Source: Deltaproteobacteria bacterium
Lineage (GTDB): Bacteria; Desulfobacterota; Syntrophobacteria; BM002
Reading direction: 5' to 3'
Length of the DNA stretch: 6,795 nt
Assembly: GCA_020350905.1 (NCBI GenBank)
Contig: CP070843.1
Location: 1,048,277-1,055,071, forward strand
This document shows positions 1 to 6,693 of the stretch, piece by piece (positions within the stretch are counted from its first letter, which is position 1; every line of letters begins with the position of its first letter). The position numbers and the translations under genes are program-made. Below the pieces are notes generated by a model that ran no database searches, was not told where the DNA came from, and saw only the letters and a list, made by a program, of their open reading frames with translations.

Positions 1-788
1 GAAATGACGAGGGCGAAATGGTCCCCATCGGCACCCTGGTTAAGGTCGAGCAAATTTTGGGGCCCCAGACCATTTTGCGCTACAACCTCTATCCGGCGGC
101 TTCAATCACGGGCCAGGCGGCACCCGGCTTCAGCTCCGGTCAGGCCCTCAACCTGATGGAGCAGCTGGCCGACGCCAAACTTCCTCCGTCCATGGGCTAT
201 GAGTGGACAGCCATGTCCTATCAGGAGAGAAAGGTGGGCTCCGAGGCGCTGATGATCTTTGCTCTAGCCATCGTTTTGGTGTTTTTGGTGCTGGCGGCCC
301 AGTATGAGAGCTGGACCAGCCCGGCGGCGGTAATCATGGTGGTGCCCCTGGCGGTGCTTGGGACGGTGATCGCCTTGCTTCTGCGCGGCTTCGACAACAA
401 CGTTTACACCCAGATCGGCGTGGTACTGCTCATTGCCCTGGCCAGCAAGAACGCCATCCTCATTGTCGAGTTTGCCAGTGAGCAGCGGGCCCAGGGCAAG
501 TCCATCCTGGATGCGGCAATCACGGCTTCGGAACTTCGATTCCGGCCCATCTTGATGACAGCTATCTCCTCCATAGCCGGGTTCATGCCTCTGGTGGTGG
601 CCTCAGGCGCCGGGGCTGCGAGTCGGCAGGCCATCGGTACAGCCGTGGTGGGCGGTATGATTGCCGCCACCTTCATGTCCGTGATTTTCACCCCGGTGTT
701 CTACGTGGTCATGCGAGGTCTCAGCGAACGACTGGGCAAAGGCGAAGAGCAGGCGTCCGAGGTTGTAGTTCAGGACGCTTCTTCATGA
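1..788 (+). CDS. RND (HAE1/AcrB-type) multidrug efflux transporter, inner-membrane subunit, C-terminal part (5' partial)
   Basis: The reading frame is already open at the window edge (first full codon at base 3) and ends at TGA 786-788. The internal ATG at 18 is therefore not the start. About 260 residues remain of a family that usually has about 1,040. They follow the AcrB C-terminus closely. Counting from the Met at base 18, the end of the porter/docking region carries YEWTAMSYQER (61-71). Five hydrophobic segments follow (about 77-96, 102-122, 129-150, 177-196, 205-231), matching TM8-TM12. The TM10 signature SKNAILIVEFA is present, and its K144 corresponds to AcrB Lys940. R174 and T181 in RFRPILMT correspond to Arg971 and Thr978, so the visible proton-relay residues are intact. 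Family role: proton-driven export of hydrophobic compounds with a periplasmic adaptor and outer-membrane channel. Substrate is unknown. It converges on the mgl-type operon and no partner gene follows it. Confidence 0.95.
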   Translation, partial: NDEGEMVPIGTLVKVEQILGPQTILRYNLYPAASITGQAAPGFSSGQALNLMEQLADAKLPPSMGYEWTAMSYQERKVGSEALMIFALAIVLVFLVLAAQYESWTSPAAVIMVVPLAVLGTVIALLLRGFDNNVYTQIGVVLLIALASKNAILIVEFASEQRAQGKSILDAAITASELRFRPILMTAISSIAGFMPLVVASGAGAASRQAIGTAVVGGMIAATFMSVIFTPVFYVVMRGLSERLGKGEEQASEVVVQDASS

Positions 789-1162
789 CTCGCAACCAGA
801 TCACTCGTCATCTGTCAATCAGGCGGCCCGTTTCTATGATGTAGGAGCTCAGATCTCCGTTTGAGTTTTGTACGATGACGCTCGGAGCAAAGAGTCGACA
901 GGAGTCTTTATTATTCCACTTTATATGGTACTGAAACCTTCCGATTGGTTACTTACGATAGCTGCTATGTATGTGAAGTTTTGGATGTCCCCGAAAACTT
1001 GCCATACGCATATCATATCTTCATCCTAGCCTGTGTGATTTCAAAGCTGAGATACCGATCTAACGCTCCCGAGTTTCTCATCTATCATTTATCATTGCGC
1101 AGCGAAAAGGCGTATCGTGAGGGCAACGTCCGCCACGATCTAAAGCCGAACTACTCCAATAA
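789..1162. other. Intergenic region between convergent genes; no convincing gene
   Basis: This 374-base stretch is visibly more A/T-rich than the flanking genes, especially after base 900. The longest open frame starts at TTG 945-947 and would give 73 residues ending at TAG 1164-1166, overlapping the stop of the convergent operon. It has no Shine-Dalgarno sequence, uses a rare start codon, and its product (MVTYDSCYVCEV at the start) resembles nothing I recognise. I treat it as chance or decayed sequence. No strong hairpin plus T-run follows the efflux gene: the short GGAG/CTCC pair around 846-860 lacks a proper T-tract. The only other structure is the hairpin at 1114-1139, listed separately. 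Confidence 0.6.
1114..1139 (-). terminator. Weak candidate intrinsic terminator of the mgl-type operon
   Basis: A perfect 6-base inverted repeat (ATCGTG at 1114-1119, CACGAT at 1134-1139) encloses a 2-base mismatch on each side and a further GG/CC pair around a 6-base loop. On the minus strand it lies 23 bases past the TAG stop of the TPR/pseudokinase gene. It is followed after a few bases by a short run of four T. Position is right for ending the leftward transcript, but the U-tract is short and displaced, so it may be Rho-dependent or not a terminator. Confidence 0.3.
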
Positions 1163-3316
1163 CTAGGTAGGGATTTTCTCAAGGGCAAGATCTAGCTCGG
1201 TGGGCGTACGCCAGCGCTTTTTCGGATCTTTGTGCAGGCATTTCAAAATGGCTTCATCCAGTTTGGCAGGAATGCTGGAGATAAACACTCGGGGAGGCAC
1301 GGGGTATTGCTCATTGTGCTGTTTCTTGAAGTCCTCTGGTGATGGCCCTTCAAACGGCAATTTCCCTGTAAGAGCTTGATAGAATACGAGGCCAAAAGAG
1401 TAGAGATCTGCGGCCTGCTTCATCTTGTCCGGCATTCGCGCGGGGGCGCGGTTGAAGAGTTCGGGCGCCATATATGCTAATTCAAAAGCAGAGAGTTCCT
1501 CGTAGTTCGTTGCCAAATCCAGCATGTTATTAAGTTGGAAGACAAGACCAAAATCGGCAATCTTGGCGTTGCTAACCTGGCCGCTGACAACCACCCGTTT
1601 GCAGTTAAGAGCGAGGTGAAATATTTTCCTGAGGGTATCGTCAGCGCCTCGATGCGAATGGGCATAGGCTAGAGCGTTGAGAAGAGCTCTGGCCAAGCTG
1701 ACAGCCTCGGCTATGGGCAGGTGAGTTTTCTCTTTTAACAAGTCCTCCAAGGTGCTGTCGAAATCTTCAATGATCAGGTAATATTGACCCTCGCTTTCGG
1801 CTACGTCCAGGACCCGAGTGATGTTGCGGTTATCCATATTCACTTGCTCATAGGCCCACTTCACAATGAAATCCTTGACCTTGGCCCCACCAGACAGGTG
1901 AGGTAGAAGAGTCTTGGCGACACGGAAGGTTCCACTCGAAACCTCGCGCACTCGGAAAATCTGATGGATCTCATCCTGACCAAGTTCTGCCTGAATCTCG
2001 TATTGGAGATCAGCGTCCACACGGAGGCTAAGCAAGCCTTTGCCTTTGGACAAAAGGGGCCCTTGGGTCTGGATCTGCACCTTGGAGCGGATTGCCTCGT
2101 GAGTGGGATCAATAGAGGCAGCACGCTGGAAGTAGGTTCGTGCCTGGTCGTACAAATTTTTCTTCTCGCAGACCGTTCCCATCAGATAATAGTACTGCAG
2201 AGTTTCAGGTCCGGGCTTGATCGACTCTATCCAGGGAAGAGCATCTTCCAATAACTCCAGAGTTCGGTCATAGTCTTGTTTATGCAGCAGAGCCTCGCCG
2301 AGCTCGTTCAGGGCGGTCAATTTGTAAGGGGTGTCCTCCAGCATTACTTCCAGATATTCATTGGCAGCACTGTCGAATTCGCCCGCACGGAGAAGGTGTC
2401 TGGCAAGCTTTAGGCGAATGTCAGTTTTCGCACCTCCACTGTCAAGCATCTGTTGGTAAATGGCCGCGACTCGTTCCATGGCATCAGCGTTGTCCGGATC
2501 TTTCTCCAGTACTTGCTCATACAGAGGCACCATTCTGTCAACAGGAACCTGCTGCCCGCTCTCCATGCGACGGAGTGTTTTGATGGCTTTCGAGAACTGT
2601 TCGTTCTTCAGGTGAAGCTTCACCACGTTTAGCTGATAGCGATCGCTATCTTTGGCCAAGCTCTTGACTTTCTTTGCCGCTGTTCGGTGCGTCGGATCGC
2701 TCGCCGCCAGCCGCTGGTAGAGCTCTAGGGCCTTTTCCATGTCACCAGCAGTTTCATACCCTACTGCCATCTGCCTCAGGAGCGCATTGCGGTCGGTATC
2801 ATCCAAACCCTTCTGTTTATAGGTCTTCTCCAAGATCTGGAGACCTTCTCTGTGCTGCCCGAGCTGAATATGAGCCTTGCCAATCTGCAGAGAACATTGA
2901 GTTGGCTGGAATCCTAAGGTGGCAGCGCTTTGAAACTCCTGGATTGCCTCGGCGAATAGACCGATGTCCAGAAACGCTTGACCTCGATTGAAGGCAGCAC
3001 TCCCTTCCCCTTCTTGGGCGGCGACATGCTCTTCTGGTTTTGCTTCTAGATGTTGGCCGTGGAATTCGGCTTCCTGGCGTTCGATGAGAGCCAGTTGTTC
3101 CCGAATAAATCCGCGACGGCTCTCGTAGGTTTGACGGAAAGCTGGATCGGTAGAGGCTTCTTGCGAGAGGGATCCCAACTCTTTCAGGAGCTGTTGGTAC
3201 AGCTGGCTGGCTTCATCGAAAAGACCCTGGGAAAGGTAGAGCTCAGCCTCATTTATCTTTTCTTGGATTTCAGAGAGGCCATTTGCGCTGGAATGGTTAA
3301 TATTGTCTGATTGCAT
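1163..3316 (-). CDS. TPR-repeat protein with C-terminal Hanks-type pseudokinase domain
   Basis: The 717-residue product has no signal peptide or membrane segment and should be cytoplasmic. Residues about 15-410 are TPR-like helical pairs, with clear units at 106-135, 180-210, 372-404 and similar A/L/Y spacing between; TPRs bind partner proteins. Residues about 439-716 match a Ser/Thr kinase fold: candidate ATP-lysine K468 (in RVAKTL), IADFGL (585-591), YMAPE (615-619), the helix-F aspartate D637 in DLYSFGLVFYQALTGKLPF, and R701. The active site is broken. The glycine loop reads LGQDEIHQIF with only the first glycine, and the HRDLKPxN catalytic loop reads HLALNCKR (567-574), so catalytic Asp, Lys and Asn are all replaced. 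It is probably a scaffold or nucleotide sensor, not an enzyme (inference). It is last in the operon, 70 bases after its neighbour. ATG 3314-3316 is the only usable start: upstream, in frame, a stop comes at 3371-3373 with no ATG, GTG or TTG between. No good ribosome binding site precedes it. Confidence 0.88.
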   Translation of the reverse strand: MQSDNINHSSANGLSEIQEKINEAELYLSQGLFDEASQLYQQLLKELGSLSQEASTDPAFRQTYESRRGFIREQLALIERQEAEFHGQHLEAKPEEHVAAQEGEGSAAFNRGQAFLDIGLFAEAIQEFQSAATLGFQPTQCSLQIGKAHIQLGQHREGLQILEKTYKQKGLDDTDRNALLRQMAVGYETAGDMEKALELYQRLAASDPTHRTAAKKVKSLAKDSDRYQLNVVKLHLKNEQFSKAIKTLRRMESGQQVPVDRMVPLYEQVLEKDPDNADAMERVAAIYQQMLDSGGAKTDIRLKLARHLLRAGEFDSAANEYLEVMLEDTPYKLTALNELGEALLHKQDYDRTLELLEDALPWIESIKPGPETLQYYYLMGTVCEKKNLYDQARTYFQRAASIDPTHEAIRSKVQIQTQGPLLSKGKGLLSLRVDADLQYEIQAELGQDEIHQIFRVREVSSGTFRVAKTLLPHLSGGAKVKDFIVKWAYEQVNMDNRNITRVLDVAESEGQYYLIIEDFDSTLEDLLKEKTHLPIAEAVSLARALLNALAYAHSHRGADDTLRKIFHLALNCKRVVVSGQVSNAKIADFGLVFQLNNMLDLATNYEELSAFELAYMAPELFNRAPARMPDKMKQAADLYSFGLVFYQALTGKLPFEGPSPEDFKKQHNEQYPVPPRVFISSIPAKLDEAILKCLHKDPKKRWRTPTELDLALEKIPT

Positions 3317-3386
3317 GGTCAGGGAAGACCCCGGGCAACTGTCCTGCGAACATGGGAGGTGGCCATCAATCTAGGCCGGTGGCGAT

Positions 3387-5585
3387 TTACGAGAGCACGT
3401 AGTTCGGATCAATAACGTTAATCTCAAAATCTCCTTCAATGGTGGCCGTGCCACTCACCTCTCCTGGGAGCCCAGCTTTGCGGTAGCCTTTGACGTCATA
3501 GGGCGTCCTTTGCATGACCTCATCAGTTAGCAAGGCACCGTGGCGCTCACCAGTGCTGAGCAGGACAATACCTTTGACGGGGGCAACGGCCTCGGTGTCA
3601 TCGCTGCCAAGGATCTCCGGACCAAGAGCGATGATGGGGAATTGGATGTTCTTCAAGTCTTTCGGTTTGAGATTCGCGAGAGGACTGGTAATTCCCCGCT
3701 TGATGCTGCGAAATGCCCCCTTGAAATCAGTCAGTCTGGCGTAACCTCTCTTACGCAAACCCTTTACTTTGCCCTTGGAAACCTTGAAGATATTGACGAC
3801 GGCCTCCACAGGGATACCCAGGGTGTTGTTGACCACGTCGGCCAGGTAAATGCTAGCCTGTGCATCGGGAGTAATACCAGGGGACTCGGAAGGTATCTCC
3901 TCGACTAAGTCCAATACTGGTTCGGACTCTAAAGATTCCATGAACTCATCGGATTCCAACATGAACTCTTCAGTGTCCAATTGATCATCCTTGGATGCTA
4001 TTCCTTCATCGCTGGACGTCGGCGCCACACCCTTACCAGCAAGACTATTTTGCAAGCTGGCAGTGGCCTGACTTAAACTCTGAACAGCATTCCGAATAGT
4101 TTTAACCTGGGAATCAATCGCAGCCTGGGCCTCCGGGGCAAGGGCTCCCTCTTGTTGCTGGCCTAAATTTTGCTCAAGTTTGCTCAGCGCTGAACTCAGG
4201 TTTCCAGACAGCTCCTGGGCGTCTGTCAGTTTGGCTCCCACGGTCTTATGCGCGGAGGCAAAATGTCTCTCTAATTTCTCGAGGGCAGGCTTGCCTGTCA
4301 TCGCTTTCAAGATCCGACCAAAGAATGTGGTAGTCTCCTGGTCAAGGACCTCCAAAGCATTGGAAAGTTGACCACTCAGGGCTCTGGCTTCTTGGATGAA
4401 GGGCTGCAGAGATGCAGGAGTATCAGCCGGGACCATCTCAGGTGGCGGATCCATTTCCGCTGGCTCTGCCGCTGGCTCCAGAGCCGGTTCTTCATCGAAA
4501 AGTTCCTCAAGCACTGGTTCCTCTTCGGGAGGTGGCTCCAGAGTGGGCACTGCCTCGGGTGGTTCTTCAGCTACAAGTTCTTCTTCAAAAAGCTCTTCCA
4601 GCAAAGGTTCTTCCTCAGGGGGAGCTGCCAGTGTCGGTTCCTCTGCGGTGAGTGCTTCCAGTGTCGGTTCTTCTTCCGAAGGTTCTTCCAGTAAAGGTTC
4701 TTCTTCCGAGGGAGCGACCAGTGTCGGCTCTTCTTCGAGCCCTTCTTCCAATACGGGTTCTTCCCCGAATACTTCGTCCAGAACTGGTTCTTCTTCCGAA
4801 GGAACTGCCTCCGCAGGCTGCCCTGCGGCAACCTCCTCCACGATCGGTTCTTCCTCGATTATTTCTTCCAGCGCCGGTGCTTCTTCAAGAGGCTCCTCCA
4901 CTACCGGTTCTTCCTCAATTATTTCCTCCAGCGCCGGTGCTTCCTCCACCATTTCTTCCAGAATAGGCTCCTCAACTGGCGGAGGCTCAACGGCTGGTTC
5001 GGGCGCAACTGCTAGAGGTTCCTCTGCTGGCGGCTTCATCCGCTGGATCTCAGCCTTCACCCGCCTAAATTGACCGAGCAACTTGTCCATTACCTCGCTG
5101 CGTTCAGTCTCTGTGGGGGCTGGCTTCCGCACGAAGAGGTCAAGGCCACGTGTAGCTCCATGCAAAAACTGGACGGAGATCGGTGCGGCATCAGCCTTTG
5201 CAGCTCGTAAATATTGAAGCACCCCCAGGGACATTTTAATCACTGCCATACAGTGACGATCCTCAGCGTGCTTGTCGCTAACGGCCTGGAGCTGTTTTTC
5301 AAAATCCTGTATGGACTCGGAAGTAATTTCCCAATCCAGAGTGAGAAGACTCTCCTTCAATTGAGCTAAAGAATCATCTTCGGCTTCAGCCGGCAGAGCA
5401 GGAACAGATTCTACCACTGGTTTCTCTGCCGGTTTTTCGGCGGGTTCTTCGGGGGGGGCTTCCTCAGCAAGTGAAGGTTCCTCTCCCTCGGTCTTCCTTA
5501 CGAAGAGTTCGTCTATGGCCTTGTCAATGTCAGCCTCTAACTCGCTGGCATCAACTCCTGCCAAGGGGTCGTCGGTCAAATCCAT
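3387..5585 (-). CDS. Acidic multidomain protein with decapeptide-repeat spacer and CheW-like C-terminal domain; candidate MglA effector/scaffold
   Basis: I do not recognise this 732-residue protein as a whole. Order of parts: a short acidic N-terminus (1-30); a Pro/Glu linker; a predicted helical bundle (about 71-183) with the motif LDWEIT; a Glu/Pro-rich tract (186-376) containing 17 gap-free decapeptides; a helical region (391-516) with an internal repeat (LSGxLSxAL at 403-411 and 459-467); an acidic linker (535-568); and a C-terminal domain (about 579-732). The last part follows the CheW/CheA-P5 pattern: LGIPVEAVVNIFKV, then RKRGYARLTDF, then IVLLSTGERHGALLTDEV and VSGTATIEGDFEINVID. CheW domains couple receptors to CheA kinase, but the assignment is by eye and divergent. 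No signal peptide or membrane helix is seen. The start is supported by a strong AAGGAGG at 5591-5597, five bases before ATG 5583-5585. It lies 29 bases downstream of mglA, suggesting shared transcription and a role with the GTPase (inference). Confidence 0.85.
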   Translation of the reverse strand: MDLTDDPLAGVDASELEADIDKAIDELFVRKTEGEEPSLAEEAPPEEPAEKPAEKPVVESVPALPAEAEDDSLAQLKESLLTLDWEITSESIQDFEKQLQAVSDKHAEDRHCMAVIKMSLGVLQYLRAAKADAAPISVQFLHGATRGLDLFVRKPAPTETERSEVMDKLLGQFRRVKAEIQRMKPPAEEPLAVAPEPAVEPPPVEEPILEEMVEEAPALEEIIEEEPVVEEPLEEAPALEEIIEEEPIVEEVAAGQPAEAVPSEEEPVLDEVFGEEPVLEEGLEEEPTLVAPSEEEPLLEEPSEEEPTLEALTAEEPTLAAPPEEEPLLEELFEEELVAEEPPEAVPTLEPPPEEEPVLEELFDEEPALEPAAEPAEMDPPPEMVPADTPASLQPFIQEARALSGQLSNALEVLDQETTTFFGRILKAMTGKPALEKLERHFASAHKTVGAKLTDAQELSGNLSSALSKLEQNLGQQQEGALAPEAQAAIDSQVKTIRNAVQSLSQATASLQNSLAGKGVAPTSSDEGIASKDDQLDTEEFMLESDEFMESLESEPVLDLVEEIPSESPGITPDAQASIYLADVVNNTLGIPVEAVVNIFKVSKGKVKGLRKRGYARLTDFKGAFRSIKRGITSPLANLKPKDLKNIQFPIIALGPEILGSDDTEAVAPVKGIVLLSTGERHGALLTDEVMQRTPYDVKGYRKAGLPGEVSGTATIEGDFEINVIDPNYVLS
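3390..3851 (-). other. CheW-like (CheA P5-like) domain region within the acidic protein
   Basis: Residues 579-732 have the two-lobe pattern of CheW folds. The first lobe has IPV-x2-V-x2-IF-x-V (591-602) and the RG followed by DF (613-621), which resembles the CheW segment around its conserved LRG. The second lobe has a beta strand VLLSTGE, then GALLTDEV (683-690), and ends with a G-x-A-x3-GDF-x-INVID strand pair. The stretch between the lobes (about 622-670) is longer than usual. Catalysis is not expected; the fold serves protein-protein contact in chemosensory arrays. An unrelated beta-barrel fold remains possible. Confidence 0.55.
4476..4985 (-). repeat. 17 in-register decapeptide (30-base) repeats, Glu/Pro-rich
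   Basis: Protein residues 201-370 fall into 17 consecutive 10-residue units with no insertion or deletion, roughly E-x-x-E-E-E-P-x-L-E, with proline at unit position 7 in all but two units (exceptions include the unit with EEEL). Variants alternate between hydrophobic (LF, II, VA) and small/Pro residues at unit positions 2-3. The plus strand over this stretch is pyrimidine-rich (TTC/TCC runs). The constant period implies expansion by unit duplication and likely forms an extended, strongly negative spacer. Confidence 0.9.
4833..4946 (-). repeat. Recent 60-base tandem duplication inside the decapeptide array
   Basis: Bases 4833-4886 and 4893-4946 align at an offset of exactly 60 bases with five mismatches in 54 positions. 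Both encode a two-decapeptide unit with the shared stretch EEAPALEEIIEEEP. This is the best-conserved pair in the array, so it is probably the youngest duplication, and it shows the array can grow in steps of two units. Confidence 0.85.
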
Positions 5586-5614
5586 GTGCCCCTCCTTATG
5601 GCAACTGGCGATTG

Positions 5615-6226
5615 TTACCGGGATAAAAGTTTGCGGCTAACATACTTTACTGTCCCCTTGCTGATCTCTCTTAGCGTTTCAAACACACCGTCGCCCTTGA
5701 GTGCACTGCCACTAAACCAGGGAACCTGGAGTTCCCTGTTTAGATCTTCCTGCATCTTCTCAACAGAGAGGATGGGAATATTAGAACCGCCGAGGTCTCT
5801 TTTGTTGTACTGAAGGACGAGAGGAATTTCCTTAATGTCGATGTTATCCTCAGCAAGATTCTGTCTCAGATTATCCAGACTCTCAACGTTCTTCTCTTTC
5901 TGAACTTTAAGAGAATCAGCCACGAATACGATGCCATCCACACCTTTGAGAACCAGCTTGCGGGTCGCATTGTACATGACCTGGCCAGGGACGGTATAAA
6001 GCTGGATCTTTATGCTCAGTCCCTGAATCTGACCGAGGGCCAATGGGAGAAAGTCAAAAAAGAGCGTGCGGTCACCCTTAGTGTCGATGGTAACCATCTT
6101 GCCACGAACGGAGTCGGTCATGGCCTGGTGCAGGTAAAGTAGATTGGTAGTCTTGCCCCCTCGCCCAGGCCCATAATAAACGATCTTACATTGGACCTCG
6201 TTCTTGCTAAGATCAATAAAGGACAC
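5615..6226 (-). CDS. mglA: MglA-type Ras-like small GTPase
   Basis: The 203-residue product matches Myxococcus MglA (about 195 residues) along its length, beginning with the same MSFI. The P-loop is GPGRGGKT (19-26), switch I includes R53-T54 in DRTLFFDFLPL, and the G3 motif is TVPGQ (78-82), with Thr where Ras has Asp, as is typical of MglA. NKRD (141-144) supplies guanine specificity, and SAL (174-176) lies in the G5 loop. R53 and Q82 sit at the same numbers as the intrinsic catalytic arginine and glutamine of Myxococcus MglA, so it should hydrolyse GTP when MglB binds. Known role: a polarity switch for motility machinery at cell poles; the target here is unknown. The start codon is GTG (6224-6226), chosen because of the conserved MSFI and a Shine-Dalgarno GGAGAG inside the end of mglB. 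It begins 2 bases after the mglB stop, so translation is probably coupled. Confidence 0.96.
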   Translation of the reverse strand: MSFIDLSKNEVQCKIVYYGPGRGGKTTNLLYLHQAMTDSVRGKMVTIDTKGDRTLFFDFLPLALGQIQGLSIKIQLYTVPGQVMYNATRKLVLKGVDGIVFVADSLKVQKEKNVESLDNLRQNLAEDNIDIKEIPLVLQYNKRDLGGSNIPILSVEKMQEDLNRELQVPWFSGSALKGDGVFETLREISKGTVKYVSRKLLSR

Positions 6227-6228
6227 AG

Positions 6229-6624
6229 TTACTGCTCTCCACCCAGAATAGGTACCAGTGTATCAGTCACTCTCGCGGTATTTAACCGGATCAGCCCCAA
6301 AGAAACATCCTTGCCGAAAAGGGTAATAAGAATGAACCCCTTTCCCACTTTAGTGAAATGGATGTTCTCATTCTTGCCTTTGTGGAACAGAAGAGCGAAG
6401 TCATCTTCTCCAATGAGTTTAGCAATCTCTGCGGTTGCGCCGAAATTGGCGGCAGAGAGTGCAGCTAAGGCCACAACATCCAGATTGGCAGGATCGCCTC
6501 GATTGACAATAAGATTGCCGGAGCGGTCAACCAAGAGGACACAATCAGCCCCGGCCCGAAGAAGATCTTCATCCAGAACGCTAATGATGTTATCTATTGA
6601 TTCTTTGGATAAGACGAGATCCAT
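6229..6624 (-). CDS. mglB: MglB-type Roadblock/LC7 protein, GTPase-activating partner of MglA
   Basis: The 131-residue product has the Roadblock/LC7 fold as seen in Myxococcus MglB. Matching segments are LLVDRSGNLI (30-39), LAALSAANFGATAEIAKLIGE (starting at 52), LFHKGKNENIHF (79-90), and SLGLIRL (108-114). In Myxococcus and Thermus an MglB dimer binds one MglA and stimulates GTP hydrolysis by shifting its beta-2 strand. Gene order mglB-mglA is the same as there. Those MglB proteins are about 160 residues and have a C-terminal extension; this one stops right after the final core helix (VTDTLVPILGGEQ). It is the first gene of the operon. ATG 6622-6624 is preceded by GAGG (6630-6633) at 5-base spacing within a run of six G. 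Confidence 0.94.
   Translation of the reverse strand: MDLVLSKESIDNIISVLDEDLLRAGADCVLLVDRSGNLIVNRGDPANLDVVALAALSAANFGATAEIAKLIGEDDFALLFHKGKNENIHFTKVGKGFILITLFGKDVSLGLIRLNTARVTDTLVPILGGEQ
6235..6240 (-). promoter_or_regulatory. Shine-Dalgarno for mglA, inside mglB
   Basis: GGAGAG on the minus strand lies 8 bases before the GTG start of mglA and within the last codons of mglB. It decides the GTG at 6226 as the start, and its position favours re-initiation by ribosomes finishing mglB. Confidence 0.75.
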
Positions 6625-6693
6625 ACCCCCCTCACTTTTACTGGCTCCGCACTAGGTTAGAGCTGCGATTAATCACGTATACTTTCAATTTCG

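Noticed and set aside
404..691. Minus-strand frame opposite the efflux gene
   Set aside because: It is a shadow of the conserved TM10-TM12 region of the transporter.
846..860. GGAG/CTCC hairpin as a terminator for the efflux gene
   Set aside because: Only four base pairs and no uninterrupted T-run after it.
945..1166. 73-codon plus-strand frame in the intergenic region
   Set aside because: TTG start, no Shine-Dalgarno, no recognisable family, and it overlaps the stop of the convergent operon. Conservation in relatives would be needed to revive it.
1964..2254. Plus-strand frame opposite the TPR/kinase junction, and similar ones at 2674-2991 and 3050-3310
   Set aside because: Antisense to a continuous, domain-supported gene; no ribosome binding sites.
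4396..5073. Long Ser/Gly-rich open frame on the plus strand, with other overlapping plus-strand frames around 4368-4966
   Set aside because: It is the antisense image of the GAA/GAG-rich repeat: TTC/TCC runs rarely give stops in any frame. It lacks a ribosome binding site and is opposite a gene with domain evidence and a strong start site.
6191..6655. 154-codon plus-strand frame opposite mglB
   Set aside because: It is fully antisense to the well-supported mglB and the start of mglA, and its product has no recognisable features.
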